Assembly (NCBI RefSeq): GCF_002795305.1
Contig: NZ_PGGC01000036.1
Coordinates: 1-32,286 of the forward strand
Origin: Aeromonas cavernicola
Lineage (GTDB): Bacteria; Pseudomonadota; Gammaproteobacteria; Enterobacterales; Aeromonadaceae
Direction: 5' to 3'
Length of the DNA stretch: 32,286 bases
Position 1 is the first letter of the stretch. Every line of letters begins with the position of its first letter. The notes beneath the pieces were generated by a model that saw nothing but the letters and a program-made list of their open reading frames with translations, was not told the origin of the DNA and made no database searches. The position numbers and the translations under genes were made by a program. This document shows positions 1-8,478 of this stretch, in pieces.

Positions 1-30
1 TCCATATTTTACCCGCCGTTTCCTCGAAGA

Positions 31-996
31 TTAGGGTTGCCGCCACTGGCTGCAGTCACGACTGCGGGATTGATGCAGCGCGCCCATATCTTGCTTCATC
101 TCGTCACTGTTTTGCCAGCGCTTAGGCAGCGGCATGATGGTTACCTGCACATCGGCTGCGCGATCTGCAATAGAGGTCTCATCTGTACGGGGCACGACCA
201 GCGCCACCTTGAGTGCCGGATTGCGGCTGGCGATGCGACTGGCGATCCCAAGTCCCCCCTCGACGTGGAAGTTTCCGGCGATATGCATGATCTGCTGGCT
301 CGGGTGCTTGGCGAGATAATCCACCATGCTCTCGGCCATGGTGTCATCCCAGCTGGTCTGGGCGGCGAAGCGGCGGGCGTTGCTGTCGGCATCGCCGTGG
401 TGCATGGAGGTCATAAATTTCTGGCGATAGGGATCATCCCCCAGCGTCAGCTGACGGGCCAGCTGGCTGCGACGTGCGGCTGGCAGTTTGTCGAGCCACT
501 CAGCCCCCTCCTGACCGACACAGCTCACCAGCGACTTGGGGGCGTTGGCGGCGATCACCGGCATCCGGTGTGCCTTGGCAAACTCCACCAGCGGGCGGTA
601 GTCGCTCGGATAGTTGGGCCAGGCGTTGCCTTCGCGGATCAAGGCCGCTTCACCAATCTGGTCCGCCAGATAGGCATCCAGCGTCTTCTGATCGGCGCGG
701 CTGAACTGCTCCATGGAGAGGGCCAATGGCCGTCCGTGCAGCTGACCTGCGGTGTAGAGCCCACTCAGCAACTGCGATTGCAACAGATGCACGGCGGGAT
801 GGCTGTGCAACTCACCCACCAGAATGATGTCGGCATCGGCAATGCGCGCGATCGCCTGCTCCAGCGTCAGGTCTGCATCTCTATCACTGCTCAGTCGGTA
901 GTCATAGAGCGTTTGCAACTGTGATGACATGATCGGCTGGGTGGGGGTGGCACAGGCTGTCAGCAGCAGGGCGAGCAGGGAAAGTCGTCTCATCAT
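31..996 (-). CDS. ChaN-family haem-binding lipoprotein
   Basis: Predicted outer-membrane or periplasm-facing lipoprotein of the ChaN / PhuW family (321 residues), which in other Gram-negatives binds haem and works beside a haem receptor. The N-terminus is a lipoprotein signal peptide with lipobox L-T-A-C (Cys15 of the upstream Met). The domain opens with an ILVGELHSHPAVH segment, the E-x-H...H pattern at the start of the ChaN / EreA-like fold, and histidines recur through the chain (HHGDADS, IAGNFHVEGG near residue 240). Two adjacent ATG codons start the ORF and either would work. It is divergent from a TonB-dependent haem receptor, and the shared gap contains a Fur-box-like site, so iron-repressed co-expression is likely. 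The family is assigned from the signature; haem binding itself is inferred. Confidence 0.85.
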   Translation of the reverse strand: MMRRLSLLALLLTACATPTQPIMSSQLQTLYDYRLSSDRDADLTLEQAIARIADADIILVGELHSHPAVHLLQSQLLSGLYTAGQLHGRPLALSMEQFSRADQKTLDAYLADQIGEAALIREGNAWPNYPSDYRPLVEFAKAHRMPVIAANAPKSLVSCVGQEGAEWLDKLPAARRSQLARQLTLGDDPYRQKFMTSMHHGDADSNARRFAAQTSWDDTMAESMVDYLAKHPSQQIMHIAGNFHVEGGLGIASRIASRNPALKVALVVPRTDETSIADRAADVQVTIMPLPKRWQNSDEMKQDMGALHQSRSRDCSQWRQP

Positions 997-1104
997 GGGA
1001 TCTCACGGCGGATATGCCCGGATGCCGGTGCATCTCGGGGGGGCTAACACAGAATAAGGACAACACACGGCGATAGTGTAAAACCAATTCAGCTCAAAAC
1101 AAAA

Positions 1105-1119
1105 TGAGAATGATTTCTA
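1105..1119. promoter_or_regulatory. Fur-box-like operator
   Basis: TGAGAATGATTTCTA resembles the 7-1-7 Fur consensus (TGATAATnATTATCA): six of seven bases match in the left half and four of seven in the right. It lies between the divergent ChaN and haem-receptor genes, just upstream of the receptor promoter. A Fur site is expected for haem uptake genes. The right half is weak, so the exact extent is uncertain, and AT-rich similarity continues to about 1131. Confidence 0.6.
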
Positions 1120-1125
1120 TTTCTA

Positions 1126-1153
1126 TTGATATTTATCGAGAGCTGGGTAATAT
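1126..1153 (+). promoter_or_regulatory. sigma70 promoter of the haem receptor
   Basis: TTGATA (1126-1131) and TAATAT (1148-1153) are separated by 16 bp and lie about 40 bp before the GTG start of the TonB-dependent receptor. The Fur-like site lies immediately upstream. Confidence 0.6.
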
Positions 1154-1191
1154 GCGGCCTGTTTGATAACAGTTCTCAATAAGGATTCGCT

Positions 1192-3297
1192 GTGACCCAT
1201 CATAACGCACTCTCTCTGGTTGCCCTCGCCGTGGCGGCCGGTCTCTCCTCCCAGGTCTTTGCTGCCACTCAGAAGGCGGATGAAGTTGTGGTCGTCAGCG
1301 GCTCACGGATGGAGCAAAAGCTGGAAGATGTCTCCAGCCCCATCTCGGTGATCACCGCCAAGCAGATTGAAGAGCAGGTTGTCACCAATGTTGCCGACCT
1401 GTTCCGCTACGTACCCGGTGTGACCGTGATCGGCGGTCAGGGGGATGCGCAGACCTTCGTCATCCGTGGCATGAGTGAAAACCGGGTCAAGGTAGTGCGC
1501 GACGGCGTGCGTCAGAACGATGCCTACAGTATGGGCGGTGTCGGCCAGAGCTACTTTGATACCGACATGATCAAGCAGGTGGAAGTGGCCAAGGGGCCTG
1601 CATCTGCTGCTTACGGCTCCGATGCGCTGGGTGGCGTGATTGCCATCACCACCAAGGATGCCAGCGACTTCCTCAAAGGCAAGGATAGCTATCTGGATAT
1701 GACCAGTGGTTACGCCTCCAGCAGCCACCAGAAGATGGCGGGCTTTACCGGCGCCCTGCGCACCGGCGAAGTTGAGAACCTGCTGCGCTACACCTGGCGC
1801 GATGGCGGTGTGACTCAGAATGTCGACTCCAGCAAGAGCGACTTTGATATCGGCACCCACGCCCTGCTGCTCAAGAGCAAGTGGAACCTCTCTGATGAGC
1901 AGTTCCTCAAGCTGACCGTCGACTACCTGACCGATGGCGAGGAGCCGGATGCAGTCAAGCTCAACAAGGTCGGTACCGGCACCGCCCGCGTGTTCGATCA
2001 GCCCATCACCGACAAGCAGACCGACAATCTGTCGCTGGTGCTGGATCACGGTATCGCGCTCAATCAAAGCTGGGCCGATCGGATGGATACCAAGGTCTAC
2101 TTCGCCCGCACCAAGCAGACGCTGGATCAGTACGCCTCATCCAAGTATCCGGTCAGCCTCAGCAACCCTTTCGTGACCAAAAACTCGCTGGATCATAACG
2201 TGTTCGATCAAAAGAACATCGGCGTCCAGCTGCAGTTCCACAAGGCGGTCGCTAACCATCGTCTGGCCTGGGGCGCTGAATACGAGCACACCGACAACGA
2301 GCGAACCCGTTACAAGGGGCCGACGATTCCCGGTGATTTTGTCGGCTACAACGAGTTGAGCTTCCCGGCCACCACCAGCGAACGCGGCGCCCTGTGGGCC
2401 TTTGACGAGATCAAGTTTGGTGAGCGCTGGGTGCTGACCCCGGGTGCCCGTTATGACTATTACCGGATGACTCCGGACAACGACCCTGCCTACACAGGCG
2501 ACAAGCTGCACAAGTTCTCGGAAGGGGAGCTGTCACCTAAGCTGGGTCTGGTGTTCAAGGCCCACGAGGCGGCCAACCTGTTTGCCCAGTACAGCCACGG
2601 CTTCAAGGCCCCCATGTATGACAGCGCCTTCGCCACCCTGAATCATCAGGCGTACGGCTATCGCATCGAGCCCAACCCGAACCTCAACCCGGAGAGCAGC
2701 AACGGCATCGATCTTGGCGTGCGTGGCAGCAGCAACGGCGTCAGCTATGAAGTAGCCAGCTTCTACAACAAGTTCGACGACTTCATCGAAATGGTGGAAG
2801 TGGGCAAAGAGGGGAGAACCGCCGTCTACCAGTACCAGAACCTGAGCAAGGCGACCACCAAAGGGGTCGAAGCCAAGGTGGATTACTGGCTCAATGACAT
2901 CGTCAACGTCTGGGGCAACCTCGCCTACATCGAAGGCAAGGATGGAGATGGCAATTACCTCAACAGCCTGAGCCCACTCAACGGCTCAGTCGGTGTGCGT
3001 CTGGAACAGTCCAGCTGGAACGTTAACACCGCACTGCGCTTTGCCAATGACATGGATAAGGTGCGCAAGGATGCTAAAGGCAATGATTACGTGAAGAGCG
3101 CCGGTTGGGGTGTGGTGGATACGTACGCCCAGTTCAAACCGATGACCGATCTGCAGCTTAACGTCGGGGTCTTCAACCTGTTTGACAAGGAGTACACCAG
3201 CTACGAGCGCATCGCCGGTCGTGCCGAGGGCTCCGATAACAGCCTGATGACTGAACCTGGCCGCAACCTGAGTGCGCGGGTCAAATACCTCTTCTAA
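1192..3297 (+). CDS. TonB-dependent haem/haemoglobin receptor
   Basis: Outer-membrane beta-barrel receptor (701 residues) that imports haem or takes haem from haemoproteins using TonB-ExbBD energy. The start is GTG, with AAGGA six bases upstream. A signal peptide ends at about VFA-A, followed by a TonB box (DEVVVVSG, around residue 30), a plug domain (SSPISVITAKQIEE ... VRDGVRQND ... KGPASAAYGSDALGGVI) and a barrel ending in aromatic F (VKYLF). The haem-receptor signature pair is present: FKAP and, after a histidine-containing stretch (LNHQAYGY), NPNL near residue 497, equivalent to the FRAP/NPNL region of HemR/HmuR. It is divergent from a ChaN-like lipoprotein. The substrate (haem rather than a siderophore) is inferred from the motif and the neighbour; haemoglobin specificity is not settled. 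Confidence 0.9.
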   Translation: MTHHNALSLVALAVAAGLSSQVFAATQKADEVVVVSGSRMEQKLEDVSSPISVITAKQIEEQVVTNVADLFRYVPGVTVIGGQGDAQTFVIRGMSENRVKVVRDGVRQNDAYSMGGVGQSYFDTDMIKQVEVAKGPASAAYGSDALGGVIAITTKDASDFLKGKDSYLDMTSGYASSSHQKMAGFTGALRTGEVENLLRYTWRDGGVTQNVDSSKSDFDIGTHALLLKSKWNLSDEQFLKLTVDYLTDGEEPDAVKLNKVGTGTARVFDQPITDKQTDNLSLVLDHGIALNQSWADRMDTKVYFARTKQTLDQYASSKYPVSLSNPFVTKNSLDHNVFDQKNIGVQLQFHKAVANHRLAWGAEYEHTDNERTRYKGPTIPGDFVGYNELSFPATTSERGALWAFDEIKFGERWVLTPGARYDYYRMTPDNDPAYTGDKLHKFSEGELSPKLGLVFKAHEAANLFAQYSHGFKAPMYDSAFATLNHQAYGYRIEPNPNLNPESSNGIDLGVRGSSNGVSYEVASFYNKFDDFIEMVEVGKEGRTAVYQYQNLSKATTKGVEAKVDYWLNDIVNVWGNLAYIEGKDGDGNYLNSLSPLNGSVGVRLEQSSWNVNTALRFANDMDKVRKDAKGNDYVKSAGWGVVDTYAQFKPMTDLQLNVGVFNLFDKEYTSYERIAGRAEGSDNSLMTEPGRNLSARVKYLF

Positions 3298-3339
3298 AGA
3301 GAGAGCACTCGTGGAACCGTTCAGTAGTACTGGGTGCAA

Positions 3340-4215
3340 GATGAATGGGTATGCGCATTAGGGGTTGGCGTCTTGAGCTGATTAAATTCAGTAAAATAGC
3401 TACCCCTTTAACGTAAAAATCATCGCACCATGTCAACACCCGCTCACCGCCGCCACGATATGTCAGACCGTGTCTGGGCCTTACTCGAACCTCATCTCTT
3501 GGGACAAAAAGGTCAATGGGGCCGTGTGGCTCGTGATAATCGATTGTTTATTAACGCTGTTTTTTGGATCTTACGCACAGGGGCTCCTTGGCGAGACTTG
3601 CCCTCTGATTACGGCGACTGGAAAAACACCCATCGCCGCTTTTGTCGTTGGCGCGACAAGGGAATATGGGCTCGCCTTCAAGAACGTCTGATAAGAGAAC
3701 CTGATTGCGAATGGCTGATGATTGACGCCAGTCATATCAAGGTTCATCCCCATGCCAGTGGCGCTCAAGGGGGTAATCAGGATATGGGGGTCACCAAAGG
3801 GGGCTAAACAGCAAGCTCCATTTGATAGTCGACGGACATGGCATGCCGATAAAATGCCTCATTACATCGGGTACGACCGCAGATTGTACGCAAGCAAGCT
3901 CCTTGATTGACGGCAGGGAGGTTGCGCATCTATTGGCAGACAAGGGGATATGATGCGAATGCGTTGATAGAGGTTGTTCGCGCCAAGGGAATGGAGCCTG
4001 TCATCCCTTCTAAACGTCATCGTAGGGAGGCGCGAGAACATGATTTGGAACTGTACAAGGCTAGGTATCTGGTGGAAAACGCCTTCCTTCATCTGAAACA
4101 ATGGCGAACAATTGCGACAAGATATGCCTAAAACACCAGTTTGTTTGTCGTGGTAGTGTCTGCGCAGCGTGTGCTTGTGGGCCGCTATCTTATGATGACA
4201 GCCCTATGAGTTGAC
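3340..4215 (+). mobile_element. Degenerate IS5-family insertion sequence (ends approximate)
   Basis: The element carrying the broken transposase lies between the receptor gene and queE. I could not identify matching terminal inverted repeats or a clear target duplication by eye, so the limits are approximate and one end may be lost. The right side lies directly against the queE promoter region. Confidence 0.55.
3430..4209 (+). pseudogene. IS5-family transposase, frameshifted and nonsense-interrupted
   Basis: Remnant of an IS5-family (IS427-like) DDE transposase. The first 125 codons are intact from ATG 3430 (N-terminal DUF4096-like region, then the first catalytic Asp in LMIDASHIKVH). After T-K-G-G at AAAGGGGG (3796-3803) the reading frame stops at 3805. 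Re-reading in the -1 frame continues the family sequence (GLNSKLHLIVDGHGMPIK ... CTQASSLIDGREVAHLLADKG) until an extra base near 3944-3948 stops it at the TGA beginning at 3951. A further shift restores YDANALIEVVRAKGMEPVIPSKRHRR and the second conserved block LVENAFLHLKQW, after which TAA at 4129 sits where the family normally has Lys. The open frame then runs to TGA 4207-4209. The first shift could be programmed slippage as in IS427 relatives; the second shift and the nonsense codon are decay. No functional transposase is expected. Confidence 0.85.
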
Positions 4216-4239
4216 TCTGCGTCTTGCCATCCTTTGCGG

Positions 4240-4245
4240 TATAAT
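4240..4245 (+). promoter_or_regulatory. -10 element of the queE operon promoter
   Basis: A consensus TATAAT lies 31 bases before the queE ATG, between two GCGG/CCGC bases. No good -35 is present at 16-18 bp: TTGACT at 4211 is 23 bp away and TTGCCA at 4224 only 10 bp. It directly follows the remains of the insertion sequence. Confidence 0.4.
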
Positions 4246-4276
4246 CCGCGACTTTTGGTAACGAGCCTAGGCCCAA

Positions 4277-4948
4277 ATGGATTACCCCATCAACGAGATA
4301 TTTCAAACCATTCAGGGGGAGGGCTGTTTTACTGGCCAACCCGCTATTTTCGTTCGTCTGCAAGGTTGCCCGGTCGGGTGCCCCTGGTGTGATACTCGTC
4401 ATACTTGGGAGGTTGATCCGGCACGGCAGGTTGCCGCGCAGGCCGTGCTAAACCGTTCTAATGAGTCTGATTGCTGGAGTGCCTTAACCAGCACCCAGAT
4501 CTTGTCTCAGTTTCAAGCGCTGGGTTATCAGGCACGCCATGTGGTGATCACCGGTGGCGAGCCTTGCCTCTATGATCTGCACGAGCTCTGCGCGGTGTTG
4601 CTGGCAGCGGGCTATCAGGTGCAGATTGAAACCAGTGGTACCAGCGAGATCAAGGCCCATGAGCAGGCTTGGGTGACGGTTTCCCCCAAGATTGGCATGA
4701 AAGGGGGTCTGCCTGTGCTGATCTCGGCGTTGGAGCGGGCCAATGAGATCAAGCATCCGGTGGCAACCGAGCACCATATTGCAGAGCTGGATACCCTGTT
4801 GGCCAGTGCGACACTGCGCCCAGAGGTGGTGATCGCGCTGCAGCCTATTAGTCAGAAACCACGCGCCACTCAGTTGGCGATAGCGACCTGCATTGCGCGC
4901 AATTGGCGGCTCTCAATCCAAACCCATAAATATCTGGAGATAGCGTGA
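4277..4948 (+). CDS. queE: 7-carboxy-7-deazaguanine synthase
   Basis: Radical-SAM enzyme (223 residues) that converts 6-carboxy-tetrahydropterin to 7-carboxy-7-deazaguanine in queuosine biosynthesis, acting in the cytoplasm. The QueE N-terminus EIFQTIQGEG is followed by the substrate region and the 4Fe-4S motif C-x3-C-x2-C (Cys31, Cys35, Cys38 in GCPVGCPWCDT). VVITGGEPCLYD is the GGE SAM-binding motif. The length and the C-terminal SIQTHKYLEIA match the long proteobacterial type. It opens a tight operon: the next gene starts one base after its stop codon. No partner queC/D/F genes are in the window. Confidence 0.95.
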   Translation: MDYPINEIFQTIQGEGCFTGQPAIFVRLQGCPVGCPWCDTRHTWEVDPARQVAAQAVLNRSNESDCWSALTSTQILSQFQALGYQARHVVITGGEPCLYDLHELCAVLLAAGYQVQIETSGTSEIKAHEQAWVTVSPKIGMKGGLPVLISALERANEIKHPVATEHHIAELDTLLASATLRPEVVIALQPISQKPRATQLAIATCIARNWRLSIQTHKYLEIA

Positions 4949-4949
4949 G

Positions 4950-5180
4950 ATGGCGGCCCCAGCAGACCCTCAGCTCTTGTTGACCTTGGCGCGTCCTATG
5001 CTTTATGGCAAGTATCGGGGGCGGCGGATCATCGATCTCCCTGAACCCTACCTGGTATGGTTAGCCCGCAGTGGTTTTGCCGCAGGGGCATTGGGTCAGA
5101 CGTTGGCCTTGGCTTATGAAATCAAGCTCAATGGGTTAACCCCCATGGTGATCCCCATCATTAACAGGATGTCAGAATGA
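4950..5180 (+). CDS. DUF3820 family protein (QSregVF type)
   Basis: Small protein of 76 residues with the DUF3820 signature: M-x-Y-G-K-Y-R-G-R-x-I-x-D-L-P-E-x-Y-L-x-W (PMLYGKYRGRRIIDLPEPYLVWLARSGF), covering most of the chain. The Pfam name is putative quorum-sensing-regulated virulence factor, which gives no mechanism. There is no signal peptide or membrane segment, so it is cytoplasmic. It starts one base after the queE stop and its own stop overlaps the next ATG (ATGA), so all three genes are probably translated together. The function is unknown. Confidence 0.8.
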   Translation: MAAPADPQLLLTLARPMLYGKYRGRRIIDLPEPYLVWLARSGFAAGALGQTLALAYEIKLNGLTPMVIPIINRMSE

Positions 5181-5773
5181 GAATTTATACCCGGCAAGGA
5201 GATAAAGGATTAACCCGCTTGGCAGATGGCATCCAGTTAGCGAAGGATCATTTGCGGGTGGAAACTTATGGTCACATTGATGCGCTCAATGCACAAATTG
5301 GCTTGTTGATTGCCGATATCCCACCCCACGAGACGGGGTTGTTGGCTGATATGCAGCTGTTGCAACAGGAGCTGTTTGATCTGGGAGGGGAATTGGCGTT
5401 TTCCAGTGCCGCGCAACAGGAGGGGATATGGCAAGTAAAAAGCGAGTGGACGACGCGGCTAGAGCAGCAGATTGATGACTACAGTGCCCAGCTGCCAGCG
5501 CTGCGTAACTTTATCTTACCAGGTGGCTCGCGGGCGGCGGCCCAAGCGCATGTAGTGCGTACTCAGGTGCGCTACTGCGAGCGGTTGCTGATGACCTTAA
5601 GCCAAGCCGAGGTGGTCAATCCGGCTGCACTCCCGTATCTCAATCGGTTGAGTGACCTGTTTTTTACCATTGCCCGTTACTTACTACGCAAAGCCGACAC
5701 GCCAGAGGTGTTGTGGGTAAAAGCCGCAGATCGTCCGCTCAGTCAAACGCGGGTGACAGATGAACCTACCTGA
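5177..5773 (+). CDS. Cob(I)yrinic acid a,c-diamide adenosyltransferase, PduO type
   Basis: Cytoplasmic ATP:corrinoid adenosyltransferase (198 residues) that makes adenosylcobalamin. The PduO/MMAB family blocks are in order: TRQGDKGLTRLADG at the N-terminus (ATP-binding), RVETYGHIDALNAQIG, FILPGGSRAAAQAHVVRTQVRYCER (with the conserved R-x3-R-x2-E-R-like helix) and PYLNRLSDLFFTIARYL. It is the last gene of the queE operon with a 4-base ATGA overlap. No B12-dependent enzyme or cob/pdu genes are in the window, so the link to queE is operon context only; PduO and BtuR/CobA types are not homologous, and this is clearly the PduO type. Confidence 0.9.
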   Translation: MRIYTRQGDKGLTRLADGIQLAKDHLRVETYGHIDALNAQIGLLIADIPPHETGLLADMQLLQQELFDLGGELAFSSAAQQEGIWQVKSEWTTRLEQQIDDYSAQLPALRNFILPGGSRAAAQAHVVRTQVRYCERLLMTLSQAEVVNPAALPYLNRLSDLFFTIARYLLRKADTPEVLWVKAADRPLSQTRVTDEPT

Positions 5774-5919
5774 TAATGACAGGGCAAGCGCATTGATGGT
5801 CGATGAGTGGGGATGGCCGCTGAGTGGGGCGGATGGATAACCGAGCTAGCAACGTGCTTCGCCATTGACCAAATATCACCCCTGTTTGGCTAAGCGCGAT
5901 AGCAACCAGTACCCATAAA

Positions 5920-5952
5920 CCGAGCGCGGGCGGCTAGGTCGCCCGCGCTCGG
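5920..5952. terminator. Bidirectional terminator hairpin between adenosyltransferase and tyrA
   Basis: A perfect 13-bp GC-rich stem (5920-5932 with 5940-5952, seven-base loop) lies between two convergent genes. On the minus strand it is followed by TTTAT; on the plus strand by a G run, then TTATT. The U tracts are short but the stem is very stable. The rest of 5774-5919 shows nothing I can identify. Confidence 0.75.
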
Positions 5953-5982
5953 GGGGTTATTAAGGATCAATCAGACCACAGG

Positions 5983-7110
5983 CTAGCTGTGTTGGCGCCG
6001 ATCATTGGCTTGCGCCAATAGGCTGCGACTCTCGCGCAGAAACTGGGTCGCATAGTCACCAAAGAACTCAGAGACCCGTTCAAAGGCGGCAATAAAGCCA
6101 GCCTTATCTCCCTGTTCCAGTAAGCCGAGCACGTCCCCAAAATTCTGATAGTAGCGACGGATCATCGCCAGATTCTGTGACGACGATAAGATAATGTCGG
6201 CATAAAGGTGAGGATCTTGGGCAAATAGCCGCCCGACCATGGCCAGCTCTAGGCGATAGATGGGGGAGCTCAGATTGAGTAACCGTTCCACATTCGCTTG
6301 CTCTTGGCAGAGGTGCCATCCATAAGCAAAAGTGGCGAAGTGGCGCAGCGCTTGAATCAAGGTCATCGCCTCATCGTGGGCGCTGGCGTCCACATGTTGC
6401 AACCGAGCGCCCCAAATGGTCATCTGATCGAGTAACCATTGGCTGGCGCCAGCATCACGCCCTTGGCAGCAGACGATGACCTGTTTTGCCAAGCTGGCGA
6501 CATCGGGGCCAAACATGGGGTGCAGCCCCAAGACTGGCCCTGAATGGGTGGCCAGCATGTGGGCCAGCGGTTCGCTTTTGACACTGGTGACATCAACCAA
6601 CAGACAGTGGGCCGGCAGGGTACTGAGCTGGTCAATGATCTGGCAGGTGATGTCGATAGGGACCGCCACCATCACCAATCCAGCCCCCGCCAAAATCGCA
6701 TCGGCCCGTGGCCAGTCGGCCTGCTCCAAGGTGTCGACCTGATAGCCGGACAGGCTAAACATATGGCCAAACACTCGGCCCAGTTGGCCTTGTCCGCCGA
6801 TAATCACCACCTTGCCGAGGGTGGGGTTGATGCACTTGAAGCCAGTCTCTTTCTCACTGGTGTAGGACTCACGCATGATGCGCCGCAGCACATCTTCGAT
6901 AAGATCCCCAGGTACGCCTAGCGCCTGCGCCTCTGCTCGGCGGCGCGCCAGCATATTAGCTTCTCGCTCGGGGGCATAGATCGGCAGGCCATGCTTGCTT
7001 TTGACTTCACCGACCTCTGCCACGAGGGCTAAACGAGCGGCAAGCAAGTCAATGAGCTGCTTGTCGACCGCATCAATCTTATCCCTCAGCGCGTTTAACT
7101 CTGCTGCCAT
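5983..7110 (-). CDS. tyrA: Bifunctional chorismate mutase / prephenate dehydrogenase (T-protein)
   Basis: Two-domain enzyme (375 residues) of tyrosine biosynthesis: chorismate to prephenate (AroQ-type mutase, residues 1-90, [34 protein letters not shown]), then oxidative decarboxylation to 4-hydroxyphenylpyruvate (dehydrogenase, about 100-370). The NAD-binding loop is [15 protein letters not shown]; the catalytic region has [17 protein letters not shown] and [14 protein letters not shown]. It aligns by eye almost end to end with E. coli TyrA. AAGGA lies seven bases upstream of the ATG. It follows aroF by 74 bp in the same direction, the classic TyrR-controlled aroF-tyrA operon. An 8-bp hairpin (7125-7145) lies in that gap. 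Confidence 0.97.
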   Translation of the reverse strand: MAAELNALRDKIDAVDKQLIDLLAARLALVAEVGEVKSKHGLPIYAPEREANMLARRRAEAQALGVPGDLIEDVLRRIMRESYTSEKETGFKCINPTLGKVVIIGGQGQLGRVFGHMFSLSGYQVDTLEQADWPRADAILAGAGLVMVAVPIDITCQIIDQLSTLPAHCLLVDVTSVKSEPLAHMLATHSGPVLGLHPMFGPDVASLAKQVIVCCQGRDAGASQWLLDQMTIWGARLQHVDASAHDEAMTLIQALRHFATFAYGWHLCQEQANVERLLNLSSPIYRLELAMVGRLFAQDPHLYADIILSSSQNLAMIRRYYQNFGDVLGLLEQGDKAGFIAAFERVSEFFGDYATQFLRESRSLLAQANDRRQHS

Positions 7111-7124
7111 ATCCGATCCTTGCT

Positions 7125-7145
7125 AGCGCCGCTGGCGGCGGCGCT
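7125..7145 (-). other. Intercistronic hairpin between aroF and tyrA
   Basis: A perfect 8-bp GC stem (7125-7132 with 7138-7145, five-base loop) has no following U tract. It may stabilise the upstream message or modulate read-through rather than terminate; this role is inferred. Confidence 0.4.
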
Positions 7146-7184
7146 CCGTTGTTCAATGAGTGATTGCCCATAAGATACCACGGC

Positions 7185-8258
7185 TTACGCTGGGGTTCTG
7201 TCTCGCAGTGGTGCGGTCAGTTGAGCGTGGCAGCGGGCCAATAGTGTGGCGGTGGTGTCCCAGTCGATGCACGCATCGGTGATAGAAACCCCATAGCGCA
7301 TTTGCGATTTAGGCTGCTCGCTGGACTGGTTACCTTCGCCCAGGTTGGATTCCAGCATTACCCCAATAATGGATTGATTACCTTCCAAAATCTGGTGGAT
7401 CACGTTATCGGCCACTTTGGGTTGCAGACGGTGATCCTTGCTGGAATTACCATGGCTGCAATCGACCACCAAGCTCGGTAGCAGCCCCGCTTTTTCCAAC
7501 GCTTCCTCAGCCAGCGAGACGTTAACCGAGTCGTAGTTAGGGTGCTTGCCACCGCGCAAGATCACATGACCATCTGGATTACCTTGGGTTTGCAGGAGGG
7601 CCACTTGCCCTTGCTGGTTGATCCCCATAAAGGCGTGAGGCGAGGAGGCCGACTGCAGCGCATTGATGGCGGTGCCCAGATTACCGTCGGTGCCGTTCTT
7701 AAAGCCAACCGGCATCGAGAGGCCGGAAGCCATCTCCCGGTGGGTCTGTGATTCGGTAGTACGAGCGCCAATGGCAGACCAGGAGAAGAGCTCAGCCAAG
7801 TATTGTGGGCTGATGGGATCGAGCGCTTCTGTGGCCAGTGGCAGCTCTAGCTCAGCCAAAGTGCAGAGGAGTTCACGGGCGCGATGCAGCCCCAGTTCGA
7901 CATCGAAGGTGCCATCGAGATTGGGGTCATTGATAAAGCCTTTCCAGCCAACCGTGGTACGTGGTTTTTCAAAGTAGACCCGCATGACAATGTAGAGAGA
8001 GTCTTGGTAGGCATCATGCAGTGCCTTGAGTCGGGTTGCGTACTCTTTGGCAGCGTCCATGTCGTGAATGGAGCAGGGGCCACAGATCACCAGTAAGCGG
8101 TGATCGCGGCGATGAATAATATCGGCGATGGTATTGCGGGCCCGTTGCACAAACGCCAGCGCATGATCGGAAATGGGTAATTTCTCCTTGAGCTGGGCGG
8201 GGGTGATCATCACTTGTTCAGATTGGATGTGGATGTTGTTTAACGGGTCTTTTTGCAT
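7185..8258 (-). CDS. aroF: 3-deoxy-7-phosphoheptulonate synthase, tyrosine-sensitive type
   Basis: First enzyme of the shikimate pathway: condenses phosphoenolpyruvate with erythrose 4-phosphate to DAHP. The 357-residue chain carries the class I signatures LLVICGPCSIHD (metal Cys), MRVYFEKPRTTVGWKG, SWSAIGARTTESQTHREMASGLSMPVGFKNGTDG, VDCSHGNSSKDH and GVSITDACIDWD. The N-terminus MQKDPLNNIHIQSEQVMITP resembles E. coli AroF (MQKDALNN) rather than AroG or AroH, which with the adjacent tyrA and the TyrR box supports the tyrosine-regulated isozyme. It is the first gene of an aroF-tyrA operon. Confidence 0.95.
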   Translation of the reverse strand: MQKDPLNNIHIQSEQVMITPAQLKEKLPISDHALAFVQRARNTIADIIHRRDHRLLVICGPCSIHDMDAAKEYATRLKALHDAYQDSLYIVMRVYFEKPRTTVGWKGFINDPNLDGTFDVELGLHRARELLCTLAELELPLATEALDPISPQYLAELFSWSAIGARTTESQTHREMASGLSMPVGFKNGTDGNLGTAINALQSASSPHAFMGINQQGQVALLQTQGNPDGHVILRGGKHPNYDSVNVSLAEEALEKAGLLPSLVVDCSHGNSSKDHRLQPKVADNVIHQILEGNQSIIGVMLESNLGEGNQSSEQPKSQMRYGVSITDACIDWDTTATLLARCHAQLTAPLRDRTPA

Positions 8259-8297
8259 CTTTTTGCTCTCTCTACGCTCTGTCAGCTCGATATGCTG

Positions 8298-8325
8298 AGT
8301 GTAAATTATTGTTTACGTCATTCAA
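8298..8325 (-). promoter_or_regulatory. aroF promoter
   Basis: On the minus strand TTGAAT (8320-8325) and TACACT (8298-8303) are 16 bp apart, about 40 bp before the aroF ATG. The spacer and -10 are covered by the strong TyrR box, as expected for direct repression. Confidence 0.6.
8300..8317. promoter_or_regulatory. TyrR box 1 (strong)
   Basis: TGTAAATTATTGTTTACG matches the TyrR operator TGTAAA-N6-TTTACA at 11 of 12 defined positions. It overlaps the -10 and spacer of the aroF promoter, so tyrosine-TyrR repression of aroF-tyrA is the natural reading. Confidence 0.85.
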
Positions 8326-8478
8326 GGTTTTGTTACGCAATCGGGCTCACCTTACCAAGGAAAAGCAAACAATCAAGCGAAACCCGCTGTTTTAGCCACT
8401 TTTAGCAGATAAAAACATGATTTTGTATAGTTTGGTATCATAAGATAGCGAGGGGTACGACAGGATATCGATGTATTG

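Noticed and set aside
1303-2067. 254-codon ORF antisense to the haem receptor
   Set aside because: It covers the plug and early barrel of a real TonB-dependent receptor in the opposite sense; composition is typical of a shadow frame.
3340-4260. Terminal inverted repeats of the IS5-family relic
   Set aside because: I compared the left (3340-3430) and right (4130-4260) flanks by eye and found no convincing matching ends.
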